Origin: Zonotrichia leucophrys gambelii
Taxonomy: Eukaryota; Chordata; Aves; Passeriformes; Passerellidae
Assembly: GCF_028769735.1 (NCBI RefSeq)
Contig: NC_088178.1
Location: 14,596,857-14,660,856, forward strand
Length of the DNA stretch: 64,000 bases
Direction of reading: 5' to 3'
Part shown: piece after piece, positions 40,183-50,358 of the stretch
Numbering within the stretch: the stretch's first letter is position 1
How the letters are laid out: every line of letters starts with the position of its first letter
The notes under the pieces: generated by a model
The model's database searches: none
Told to the model about the DNA's origin: nothing
What the model saw: the letters and a program-made list of their open reading frames with translations, nothing else
Made by a program: the position numbers and the translations under genes

Positions 40183-40314
40183 ATTGTCATTCAGCTGTCA
40201 GCACCAGCTGAAGGCAGTGGCTTAGAAGATGAGGACATGGAATCAGGTGATAATGGATTTCCAGGGGATGCTGATGAGGGAGAGGTGCCTTTCTCAAGCT
40301 GGCCTGAAATAGCG
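40183..40314 (+). CDS. TGFBR3: TGFBR3 exon 11 equivalent: glycosaminoglycan attachment region
   Basis: The exon is 132 nt, phase 0 to 0, with acceptor CTCTGTGCAG/ATTGTC and donor ATAGCG/GTATGT. It encodes 44 residues, IVIQLSAPAEGSGLEDEDME then SGDNGFPGDADEGEVPFSSW then PEIA. Two Ser-Gly pairs set in acidic sequence, EGSGLED and ESGDNG, match the two chain-attachment serines of betaglycan (usually given as Ser534 and Ser545 in the literature). They carry heparan and chondroitin sulfate chains that bind FGF2 and modulate TGF-beta presentation. The residues between the two sites have diverged from mammals, but both sites are kept. Confidence 0.97.
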
Positions 40315-40563
40315 GTATGTTACCCTCGGTTTTGCACCTGATGATGAACAAATCCTGTTGTAATAGGCCTTTCACATGAATTACTTTAATTGTCTAGAAA
40401 TTTATTTGTCTTTAAAACACATTTCTTCTCACTACTGTTTCTCATGACCCTGTTGAAGATTTGCACTAAGTAGGTGTAGCGTGGGTGGGCCTATATTGTA
40501 CATAAGAAATGTGTCCTACCACCCCTGACTCGTGATGTTACTGTGTTTTTTTTCTCATTTTAG

Positions 40564-40731
40564 TTTAATTGCACACTGCACCAGCCAGAGGATGACAGAG
40601 GCATTTTCTGGCCTCCTGAACCTCACATCACAAATGTGACCTTCAACATGGATCTGTACAAAACAGATTTATTCCTTGCTCCCTCCCAAGGACTCTTCTC
40701 TGTTGCCAAGAATGGGCCAGTATATGTAGAG
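40564..40731 (+). CDS. TGFBR3: TGFBR3 exon 12 equivalent: start of ZP-C subdomain
   Basis: The exon is 168 nt, phase 0 to 0, with acceptor CTCATTTTAG/TTTAAT and donor GTAGAG/GTAACA. It encodes 56 residues, FNCTLHQPEDDRGIFWPPEP then HITNVTFNMDLYKTDLFLAP then SQGLFSVAKNGPVYVE. NCT and NVT are N-glycosylation sequons. FNC supplies a ZP-C cysteine. The TDLFL.PSQG.FSV core is conserved with mammals, whereas the stretch between FNCTL and NVTFN is divergent. The upstream intron is only 249 bases, the shortest in the window, and shows nothing but splice signals. ZP-C is the membrane-proximal TGF-beta- and inhibin-binding surface. Confidence 0.97.
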
Positions 40732-43337
40732 GTAACAAACTGAAAACGTCTTCAAATTAGCAGAAGGGTTTTGCAAGGCTGTGCAGCTGAGCCAAATCTG
40801 TTCTTGTCAGTTGAAAGGTTTTGTTGGGCAGCTGGTTCAGGCCTCTCTGATGCCTGCAGAGAACAGAAACTGAGGGATAAGAAGTAGGACAATACTTTGG
40901 GTAAAAAATCCAAAGGATCTTGCAAAATGGATGAATTTAACTTACAAGGTAGATTGATGATTCTTCCTAAATCTGCTTTTCCATACTGAACTTTAAGATG
41001 GTTTCTGAGCTTGTGCTCTGAACTGGCATGTCCTGATGGGTTCATTTTATTGTGTGTGTCTGAACCTTGTCTGAAAGATGTAGTAGACATGCAAAAAATT
41101 ATTACAAATGTGTGTCTTTCATATGCTAGTGTTCTCAGGTTACACAGTCAATACAAATTGTGGTCTCTCTCCAGTCTGCTTAAAAACATCAGTTATAATG
41201 CTTTTGAATGCTGCCACATAAGAGATCTAGCAGATTTCAATAAATAACACTGAAACAAAATCAACAGCTTTGACTTCAGGTACATTTTGCACAATATTTC
41301 CGTGTGTTGCTGAGTTGCTTATGAAATCTGTGGAATTGGTGTGGAATTTCACACCACTACAGTCAGTATTTTTAAAGATAGCTATGTGAACAGAATTTTG
41401 GATTTTCAAATAGTGGTAGACATTAATAAATGTAGCTTTGGCAATGAAGAAGTATTGCCAGTTTCTAGGCAAGTAAATCATAAGGTGTGAGCTATGGGGT
41501 TGTAAGACCAGGAAAAAGCAGCAGTGCTGTGCTGTGTTTCTCTTGCCCAAGTCAGTTCTTTGGGAACCCATGTTGCACATGATAAGCACAGTGATCCATT
41601 TGGTGCAGTTTTCTTCATTACAGTGTCCTTTCTCATTTATTTTTTTTCTACCCAGTGCAAAGTACTTAAGACAGCTAAAGCAAAAATAAAGTCTGTTACA
41701 CTCAGTTAAGAATATTTTTATAACAAACACTTAAAACCATCCACTTCCTTCACTGATCTGGGATGAATCCCCCTGACTCTGAGCCTGCTGGAGCTGTTTA
41801 TTCAGACAGATGTTCTGATTTCTTCATCACCTTTCCTGGCAAAAGCCTTTTTATTCTGTTTTTCTTTCTTGCACAGTGGAAAACATATCAGTTTTGAACT
41901 TCAGTGACTCCATTTTTTAAGATGACTCTGGGGGTTTTTCCCTCTTTTTTGTTTCTCTTTTGCATTTGTTACTAAGAAAAATATTTTTGGGTTTTGATAA
42001 ATACGTATTTGGTAAAAATTCTATATCTCCGTTGTCCTTGTTTGGTAAGGGGTTTTTTGTTTGAATCTTTTGGATTCTGGAATTTTATTCTTTCTTCTCT
42101 GCTGTCGTTTTCTTACCATATTTTGATCTTCCATCTTCCTCCTGTGTTTCTTTTCTTTCCTTGAGATATCATTCATCTTTTTATTTAAATTACTGTAGTA
42201 TGCCTGTCCTACTTTCCATAATCTATTTCTTAATTAGTTTACACCATCGGCTTGTTTCCTGTCAGTATCTGTGGCTGACTTTTGTTCATCCATCTTTATT
42301 TCTGTTCTTTTTAGAAGATAATCTTTCTTGCTTAGATGCTTCAGCACATTCCTTCATCTCTAATTTGATTGCTGCTCACATAAGGGAGAGAAAAAAGGAG
42401 AAATGCTTTTATTCACAGCAAAACTCGTAGCGTCCAGAAATTACTGCACAGACCACACAATTTGGCAGGCTCTTCCTTAAAGATACATGCAGCACATATG
42501 GATTAAATATGCATATAAGGCACATTTCTTCTAAGAAGATTTCTTGTGGAACTGTTTCATTGGGCAGTGTTAATGGTTGGATAAATGCTTCTGTTGTTTA
42601 TTAAGAGCAACATGCCTCATTTGTTACAAATTCCATTTATTTTCTCCTTTGAATTATTCTGTAGCATTTATTGTCTGCATTCCAATCCAGCTGAGCAACA
42701 TCAGGGCACTGGAGGCTTTCAGTCTTAATTATTTTTCATAAAAGAATATGAATTTCAAACTTACAATAAGCTAAAAGGATCCTTTCACAAGAAATGACGG
42801 CTTTTTAGGAGGCTCCCTCACCCCCTCCAGCCCAGGAATGCCACCCACACATCAGACCATGACCTCCTCTCTGCCTTTGCATTCCTCTCTTGGCTGGGGG
42901 TGGATTCTCTGTTGTGTCTGTTGCCTTTTTTTTTTTCCCCTATTTTTATTATAATTTTGAACAGATACAAAACCATAGAATTAGTGATTGATTTCCATAC
43001 AGGTCTGTTATAGCCTGTGTGTCTAAGGGAGGCAGTGCCATCTCAGGTGGCAGACACAGACATTACTGTGTGTCTTATCTGGGGGGGGTTCATCTGCTTT
43101 CAGAAAGATAAGGGATTGCTGTATTTATGCATGGTTATGCTATTAAACAGCTGCTGGTTTTGAAACCACAGATTTTCTGTCTCTCGGTTTGACAGTTTAT
43201 CCTTAACATTTAGCCTTCAAAATACTTCAGATTGGAAATGGCACTGGAAAACTGCTTAAAAAATTGTTGAAAATATTAATGAAATGTGAACTAAAAATGT
43301 CATTTCTGAGATCTTACTGTCTCTTTCTTTAATGCAG
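40732..43337 (+). other. TGFBR3 intron 12 (2.6 kb)
   Basis: T-rich intron with several pyrimidine tracts between 41930 and 42330. The part at 42600-42770 is repeat-free and AT-rich and could be conserved non-coding sequence. A minus-strand open frame of 167 codons (41227-41730) is unrecognised and treated as chance. Confidence 0.8.
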
Positions 43338-43637
43338 GTGTCTGTGACTAAAGCTGACAGATCGTTGGGCTTTGCTATTCAAACGTGCTTTGTTTCCCCG
43401 TTTTCAAATCCAGATAGAATGTCTGACTATACCATTATAGAAAACATTTGTCCTAAAGATGAATCTGTTAAATTCTACAGTATTGAGAAAAAGAATTTTC
43501 CAATACCACATGCACAGAAGGACAGAAAAAGATTTAGCTTTGTGTTCAAACCAATGTTCAACATCTCACTGCTCTTTCTTCACTGCGAGCTGACTTTGTG
43601 TACAAATAAAGACAAAGATACTCAAGGACTTCCAAAG
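43338..43637 (+). CDS. TGFBR3: TGFBR3 exon 13 equivalent: core of ZP-C
   Basis: The exon is 300 nt, phase 0 to 0, with acceptor AATGCAG/GTGTCT and donor CCAAAG/GTCAGT. It encodes exactly 100 residues, including VSVTKADRSLGFAIQTCFVS, NPDRMSDYTIIENICPKDES, RFSFVFKPMFNISLLFLHCE and LTLCTNKDK. The cysteines in QTCF, NICP, HCEL and TLC form the characteristic ZP-C disulfide pattern. NIS is an N-glycosylation sequon. This is the most conserved part of the ectodomain and houses the membrane-proximal ligand-binding surface. It is the longest uninterrupted piece of the gene that reads as recognisable protein. Confidence 0.98.
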
Positions 43638-44102
43638 GTCAGTAATTAATGTAATTTATCAAAACTCCTGATTTAGATAAAAACAGTGTATTTCTTCATC
43701 TGAACTCTGAAGATAATAAATAGCTTTCTATGGAATTGTCTAATGAACATGATATCTCTAGGCTCAGAGTTTTAGTAGATAAGAGTTATTATACTGTGCA
43801 TTTTGACTACATAATTTGCAGTTGCTGCTTAAATTTCTTTAGGTGGCTACAAATAGAAATTGCTTTTTATTGCACAAGTGGTTCAAGTTTATCTTTTCAA
43901 TGCATATCCAAAGCACACGCAATGTAAGCTTTAATTTCCAAAGACATGCACCATATTAGATAATACTGTAATCTGATTGCTACAAAAGATAAGGTTGTTT
44001 GGAGGTTCTTATTTTTTGGTAAATTGTGTAGGGTAAGCTGGTTATGAGGCAGCTGTGCCACTGGCAGATGGGTGACTCTGACCTCTGTTCTTTGCACTCC
44101 AG
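43638..44102 (+). other. TGFBR3 intron 13 (0.47 kb)
   Basis: Short AT-rich intron between the two ZP-C exons. No feature was seen beyond its splice sites. Confidence 0.9.
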
Positions 44103-44223
44103 TGCATTCCTCCTGATGAAGCTTGCACTTCTCTCAACGTGGATATGATCCTGGCCATGATGCACAACAAGAAAACCTTCACCAAGCCCCTTGTTGTAAT
44201 AACACATGAAGGAAAACAAGAAG
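44103..44223 (+). CDS. TGFBR3: TGFBR3 exon 14 equivalent: end of ZP domain, stalk
   Basis: The exon is 121 nt, phase 0 to 1, with acceptor TTGCACTCCAG/TGCATT and donor CAAGAAG/GTATAA. It encodes 40 residues, CIPPDEACTSLNVDMILAMM then HNKKTFTKPLVVITHEGKQE, plus one base. The C.PPDEAC pair contributes the last ZP-C cysteines. The rest begins the juxtamembrane stalk, where mammalian betaglycan is shed by proteolysis. The donor GTATAA is weak. Retaining the intron would add 41 residues before a stop at 44346-44348. Confidence 0.97.
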
Positions 44224-47200
44224 GTATAAAAATGAGCTTGACCTGTTTAATAATGCTATATATATATAGAATATTGTGTAACATAGAGTCACTTGAAATG
44301 AGGGAGCATGTGACACTGTATAACCTTGTGCTGGTGCTGTGTCTGTAAGATGTTACTTGTTAGGACATTTCCCTGGCAGCAGTCATCAGGCCAAGTCACA
44401 GCCATTTTTTAATCATGTTACTGTTCTCTGGACGTGTGGGTTTGCTGAGCATTGAGAGAGGAATACTCAAAGTAGTACAGAATAACATGGGTTTTGGAAG
44501 TGTGAATGTAGCAGTAGCATTTGGAGCAATTTCTTGCTGCCCAGAGATCAAAGGCAGTCTTGTGCTCCCTGCTGTGTCCTTTATTTATTGTGCTTGTAAA
44601 TATCAATTTATGAATAATAACAATAGAATCACAAAGTATTGAGGATCTTAAAGCCTGAGAAGTTTGTAAGGCAAAGAGGTGGCCCCTGGAGACTCACTAC
44701 ATTCTTGAACTATGAAGAGCAAAGGATAGTATGCACAAAGGGGCTCTACTTTAGTGGGACTTGTTTGATTATGTAATCTGTCTTGGCAAAAAAAAAAAAA
44801 GTGTGGTTAGTAACTGACTGAAGGAGTTGGAGAGGCTGAAGTTTGGCACTATGAGATAATGCCAAACAGCATGATGGGACCTTATTCTAGTTTAAGAATA
44901 TGCCCTGTGAGTGATGAGAAGTAAGAACTGTTCTCCGTTTCATTTAATTAATAAGTTTTTCTTAGTAGATCACTCTGACAAGAGCATCAGTCATGTTTTG
45001 ATGCAGTCCTGGAAGGAAATATGTTCATTTATCTTTTCTTTTTGTATTTGCATTGACGTTTCATAAGAAGCTTCAGCGGCTTCCCATACACATCAAAATC
45101 TTCCAGTGGTGTCCAAAGGCTGTTTGACCTCTGGAATGCTTTTCAGGTAGCATCAAAAGGGTGGTGATCAGGAGTCATTTAATCTCTGTTTTACAGTGCA
45201 TGCTGTTAGTCTTTGAACAATTTAAGTTCAAATACAGCATTGCTAGGGGACATAGACAACAACTGTTTCTGTCTAACTCTGCAATTCAGCTCATATTTAG
45301 TTCGGAGGGTTTTTAACAAAATTGTTAATACAGACCAAATCCAGTATGACTTAAAGTCAAGTATTTGATCTGTTGCTGTTACCATTAAAACTATACTTTG
45401 GGCCTGATTCTGGACTCCCATTTTGCTCAGCTCTCATATTATTTCAGTAGATTTTCTATTGGGAATGAGTAAATCCTGCAAGTGAAATTCGTCTTTCACT
45501 AAACAGACTCGTACTTCAGCTCTCTTGTCCTTATCATGTGTGGAGCATTGTGCACAGCTCCCATCTCAGGCTCCGCTCAGAATGTTGTCTTTGTCAGAGG
45601 CACAAGGTCTCAGTGTGCAAAGACAAGCTAAATTTATAAAGATTACTTACAGGACAACAGTGTGATAGAGTATTTTGTTGCATTGTGGGTGATTTGGTAT
45701 AATTGTAGGACTCTTGGTGGAAATCTCCCCAGCATATCCCAGCTTTCAGACAAAATACCAAGTGGCACATGAACAATGTAGCTTTGTTGGTATGCAGTTC
45801 TGCAGTGAATCAAAACCCCTTTCTTAAAGCCAAATGCCATTGTTGGCCAGTACATGAACATAAGATTTGGAGAAGAAATTATATCACATTATTGAACAGG
45901 AGAATTTACCTCCCAGAGGTAAGTTTTCTTTGATGTAAACAGAACCAGCTTTTACTATTTCAAACCACTCTATGTGAGGTACTGTCCCTGGTTCTCCTTA
46001 TCAAGCCACATGTGGAAGTCATGGGCTTGACATTGCAAAAGTCTGAACAAACTGGTCATTGCAAAGGTGATTTTTTTATTCAGACAAGCTTATAACTGCC
46101 ATTGCCTGTATTAGAAATCACAATGCTATATCTGAATGAAAATTTGCAGTTGATCTCAATGGAGGTGATTAAAACCTAACTCCATGCCACATACATTCCC
46201 TTTGCATTCCTGCATTTCCCCATGCTCTGTCCCACTCCCATGAAAGGCACATGGATGGCCATTTATATGGTAGGAAATACATGTTCTGTTGAAATAATCT
46301 ACCAGTGTTGTTCAGATTTTTGCTAAGTGTGGAAACTTTAGATTATTATTTCTACACAAAACCAGACAGGTCATAGAAAGAAGGTCAAAAGGATAATTAA
46401 CAAGTGCCTCTATCCTACAAAGGTATAGAAAATGTTGATAATTCTAAAGGCTGTCAGCCCCTGTTTTTAAATTAGATGGTTTTTGTAGACCTCAGTGATT
46501 CTCACTGAGTTGCTCTGAGCAAATCACAATAAAGTACATTTAAGAACTGGATGTCTGAAGAGAATTGATAATGGGCTACACAGCTTATCATTAGCTGATT
46601 TCATTTTCTCTGTGGAGAGGCCAGTGATAGAAATAGCATGGAAAATTCATTTTTCCCCTCATTTCAGAAGGCATTTTCTTGGCACTTGGGATATGCCAGT
46701 GGAGTGTTTGGACAATCTGACAGTGCCCTTACCCATGTTTGTACTTTACAGTTTCAGTCCGGCCTTCCTTGCAGATCTTACATTCAGTTGTATTTTTGCT
46801 GTTTTGAGCACTTGATAACTTTCCAGATTATTTTTGCATATACTACCCCACACACCCTCTATGTCCTCACCTGCTTCCTACTACTGTTCCACCTGTTTTG
46901 GACCATCTGCCAAAAGGGATCTGCAAGAGATACTCATGTGTTAGAACAAGGCACAATAACATAGTTTAAGCATAAAATGCTTTTTGGGTTTTGTCGGCAC
47001 ATGTCTCTCAGGGCCTAATGGTCTAAAGGATATTGCTGGAAGTTTGGTGCTGCCATCTGGGTTTTAGAAGTTAGAAGCATAGTCTTATTTAAGAACACTT
47101 TAAATAAATGAATATATATTTTTGCAGTATTCTTGGGCTGTTATGTTTGCATTGAAATGAATTAAACTATTTTTTCCAGTTGCTGAAGATACAAAACCAA

Positions 47201-48226
47201 GTACTGAAATACAGTCGTATCAAATCCTTCTACATCTGTTACACTGATCACACTCACATATGCCAGAATATAAATGAAATCCCTGAGTTGCTGGGCAATC
47301 CAGAATCAAGCTGCAGCTAACCAAACAGGTCCCTGGGTCTGAAGCCAGAATCTCTAGCTCTTCTGCTTGAAGTGGCATTCTTGGAGAAAGATAAGAGAGG
47401 GCAGTTAAGAAAAAGGAGGGGAAATTCTTCATTTTTTTAAACATTTGTCTCTTTCTGTTATGGGGTGATATCTTTATCACTAGGATGATGATATTTGATA
47501 TTCTTGCCTAAAATAATATCTTTGATCTTTGAACAATACCTATGAACTTCTATTTCTTATATACAAATTTTTTAATTTCCCCCCCGAAAAAAAACAACAA
47601 AAAGGAAAAGCAAACAAACAACAACAACAACAAAAACAAAACAAAAAAAAACCCACCAAACCCACACAACTTAGAACTTCCAAGACTGAATACTATGTAG
47701 GACTCAGGAAAATGGGTGAATCAACACATATTCATGCAATTTGGACAAAGCAGTATGTACTGTGCTATAAAACTCACTATTCTTCAATGAGTGTGTGCTT
47801 TTGTGTGAGTGTGTGATTCAGCGCTGGTATGTCATGATTAGTGAGTGGTCAGATGAATGTAATCACCTTAACACAGTCTTTGTTCCTTCACAATCTGTGA
47901 ATTTTAAGAGTTCCACAGAGGGGTAACCAGAGTTACTGTGGGTCATGCCTGATGACATCTGATTTGGGAAAGGTTGCAGTGTATTTGCCAGCAAAATATA
48001 CAGTGCATGAACTATACTGTAGATAGAGTCCCTTGAGGAATAATTAATTTATGAAAAGAATTTTTCTGAGATGAGTGAGATTACTGAATTTGGTCTGCTT
48101 TTCTTGAAATTCATGGTTTGTAAAAATTACAGTTCATGATCTGTCAGATCAGAACCTGCATAGTTTGCAGGCTGCATGTGGAACGCTCTGATTGATGTTT
48201 TGTGCATTTTCTTTGTTTTAAATTAG
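44224..48226 (+). other. TGFBR3 intron 14 (4.0 kb)
   Basis: Contains an A run at 44790-44802 and the A/C-rich tract at 47587-47670. No exon or clear transposon was recognised. A TAGAATCACA-like sequence near 44625 is too short to call CR1. Confidence 0.8.
47587..47670. repeat. A-rich (CAA)n-like low-complexity tract
   Basis: About 85 bases of A with periodic C, including several CAA units, then CCCACCAAACCCACAC. It is like the tract at 10912-11002. It has no coding potential. Confidence 0.8.
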
Positions 48227-48262
48227 ATCCGTCCCTTCCAAAGCCAAACGTGAGACAGCCAC
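48227..48262 (+). CDS. TGFBR3: TGFBR3 exon 15 equivalent: 36-nt stalk exon
   Basis: The exon is 36 nt, phase 1 to 1, with acceptor TTTTAAATTAG/ATCCGT and donor CCAC/GTAAGT. It adds DPSLPKPNVRQ plus a split Pro codon to the extracellular stalk just outside the membrane. The split codons join correctly on both sides (GAA-G/AT gives Asp, CA-C/CG gives Pro). The human gene has a similar short proline-rich stretch here (KEPNPISPP). The exon is symmetric, so a form lacking it would stay in frame. The call rests on the phase match, a good donor and position rather than on strong sequence identity. Confidence 0.88.
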
Positions 48263-50250
48263 GTAAGTAACTCTTAAAACAATCTCTTTTCATCTTTAAA
48301 CTTTTGTCTATAAACCATTAGATAAATTAAGAAAATTCTCTTCAATCTTTCTCTGTGTGTGCATGTTTAATTCAGTGACAGAACAGAATTCTAGCTGTAC
48401 TGTTGATTGAGAGGTTCCCATCCGTGTTCAGGGGAGGACTGTGACCTTTTGCGTATGTGAAAATCAGGTTTGGGGAAACACCACTGAGAGTCTCAGCCCT
48501 AGCAAGTTGATGAGTTGGTGTGTGTGTTATCTGCCCCCTCTGCTGAGGCCCCTGCTTCCCAAGAGCAGAGTTAGAGCAGCAGTGCCATCCCTCAGAGCTT
48601 CTGTGCCCTGCCTGTGTCCTGTTTGGGCCTCACTCCTGTCCTGCACCACAGCCCCACGTGCTCCAGCACCAGCAAGTACAGGCCATGCTTAGATGAGATC
48701 ACTGCCTTGATATGGATTCATTGCTTTGGTTTCCATGTTATCTTGGTGTAGTGAATGAATCAGGGTTCATTAGTGACCCAGAAGAGGACAGAAGCAGCAC
48801 TAGAAGAAAATAAACAGGAAGGTGCAGATGATGTGTAGCTAAAAGCAAGAATGAATGGAGAAAAGGGAGATTTAAAGAGCAGTGTAAAGAAGGTTTTTCT
48901 TCTGCTCCTGTCCCTGTGTCTTCAAGACTAAACGTGTTCAAAATAGCAAAGATGGTGAGCAATTATGCTTCTTCCACTTCTCCATGCAACTTTCTTCTCT
49001 CCACTCTGTTTCCTCCTAAGAGGAGAGGACGCTGACTGGTGCCTGGTGGAAAAAACTGTTGAGTATAGTCTTTTGTGTTTGCATTTCAATGACTAGAAGT
49101 AGCCAAAGGAACCAGAAACAGTCTCATAAAAATAAATAAAGAAAACCTTCTAAGACACTATCTGTCAGGTGCTGTATATGCAAACCAGGTCAAAAGTACC
49201 CAGAAATGGGTCCTGAAGGCCCTTGCCAACAGGAGCTGCTGGAGAAGCCTTTTGTCAAAAGAGGATCAGGGATGTCCTTAGGGGCATCTGCTGGATGCAG
49301 GATGTGTAAAGTGAGGGTGTTGGTTGAGTCCTGAGAACTGAAAATTCCACTGAAGGATCCTACTAAGATCCAGTCAGCTCATTTCCTGGCTAGCATAGTC
49401 AGTAAAATGTTATTCCTTAGACTAAGCAATTTTCTGCGCTGGGAAATATTAAAAATGCTAAAACTAGAAATCAGTTTTTTAAGAAGAAATTTAAGAAGAT
49501 TGCAGAATTATTATTGAATTTTTTTAGTATTTCTAATTATAAAAAATAAAAAAACAGAGGCCAAAAATGTTTCTGTTTGGATGATTAACACTGGAGGACA
49601 ATACCTCCAGGAACCAAATGCTGTTACCCTTGAAATGGTCCTACAAAAGGGCCTCTCCCCTAGAAAGTGATTTACGTGTGTGTGTGCTTCTATTTTTGTG
49701 ATCTGGAATTAATTTCAGTTATTGAAAGCGTTGCCAAATGTGAAAAACAATTGTTTCTATTTATGTTTTCGCTGACTTTTTACTGGCATCTCTTTCCTCT
49801 TAACAGCAGTTCCGTTCTCCACCTAGATTTCAGACTGAACTTGAGGAGATGTAGGGGAAAGTTTGTCTGAATGTTAAGCCATTTAAATGAAAAACATTTT
49901 TGCCAAACATTTCAGCCTTTTTAAAACGTACTTTAAAGATAAATGAATACTTAATTGAAAGCAATTTATTAACAGCCAACCAAAAATGCTTCATTTTTGC
50001 AACATTTTCCATACTTGGGTGTGCTGAGCTGGAGTTTTAGTTTGTGATGTGGAAAAGTTGGTTGGACTGAAGCCACTCTGAAAGCATCACTTTAATTTCC
50101 TTGATGCAAATCTGCCAGTCTGTTTCTCAAAGCAGTGCTTAGTTAACGATGAAATTTCAAGAAGCTCTTCCATGCAAGCGTGGGGGTGACTTTCTGTGGG
50201 ATTTGTGCCTGTGAAATGAGCAGTGCCTGTGTGTGTGTTTCCCTGAGCAG
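48263..50250 (+). other. TGFBR3 intron 15 (2.0 kb)
   Basis: No recognised repeat or exon. The section 49860-50010 is AT-rich, repeat-free and has the look of conserved non-coding DNA. This is an impression only. Confidence 0.8.
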
Positions 50251-50358
50251 CGGTGCTGTACGGGCTGGACACGCTGACCGTGGTGGGCATCGCCTTCGCC
50301 GCGTTCGTCATCGGAGCCCTGCTGACCGGAGCGCTCTGGTTCATCTACTCGCGCACAG
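50251..50358 (+). CDS. TGFBR3: TGFBR3 exon 16 equivalent: transmembrane exon
   Basis: The exon is 108 nt, phase 1 to 1, with acceptor CCTGAGCAG/CGGTGC and donor GCACAG/GTACGG. It encodes PVLYGLDTLTVVGIAFAAFV then IGALLTGALWFIYSRT plus one base. The hydrophobic run from about TVVGIAF to ALWFIYS is the single membrane helix and is almost identical to the mammalian one. It is followed by a basic stop-transfer residue (SRT). The whole helix is in this one exon. Like exon 10, it is markedly GC-rich against AT-rich flanks. Confidence 0.98.

Noticed and set aside
41227..41730. 167-codon minus-strand open frame in intron 12
   Set aside because: Unrecognised sequence in AT-rich intron, with no supporting signals.
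44622..44690. Possible CR1 remnant starting TAGAATCACA
   Set aside because: Only about 10 bases match the CR1 end, and the following sequence does not follow the CR1 order.
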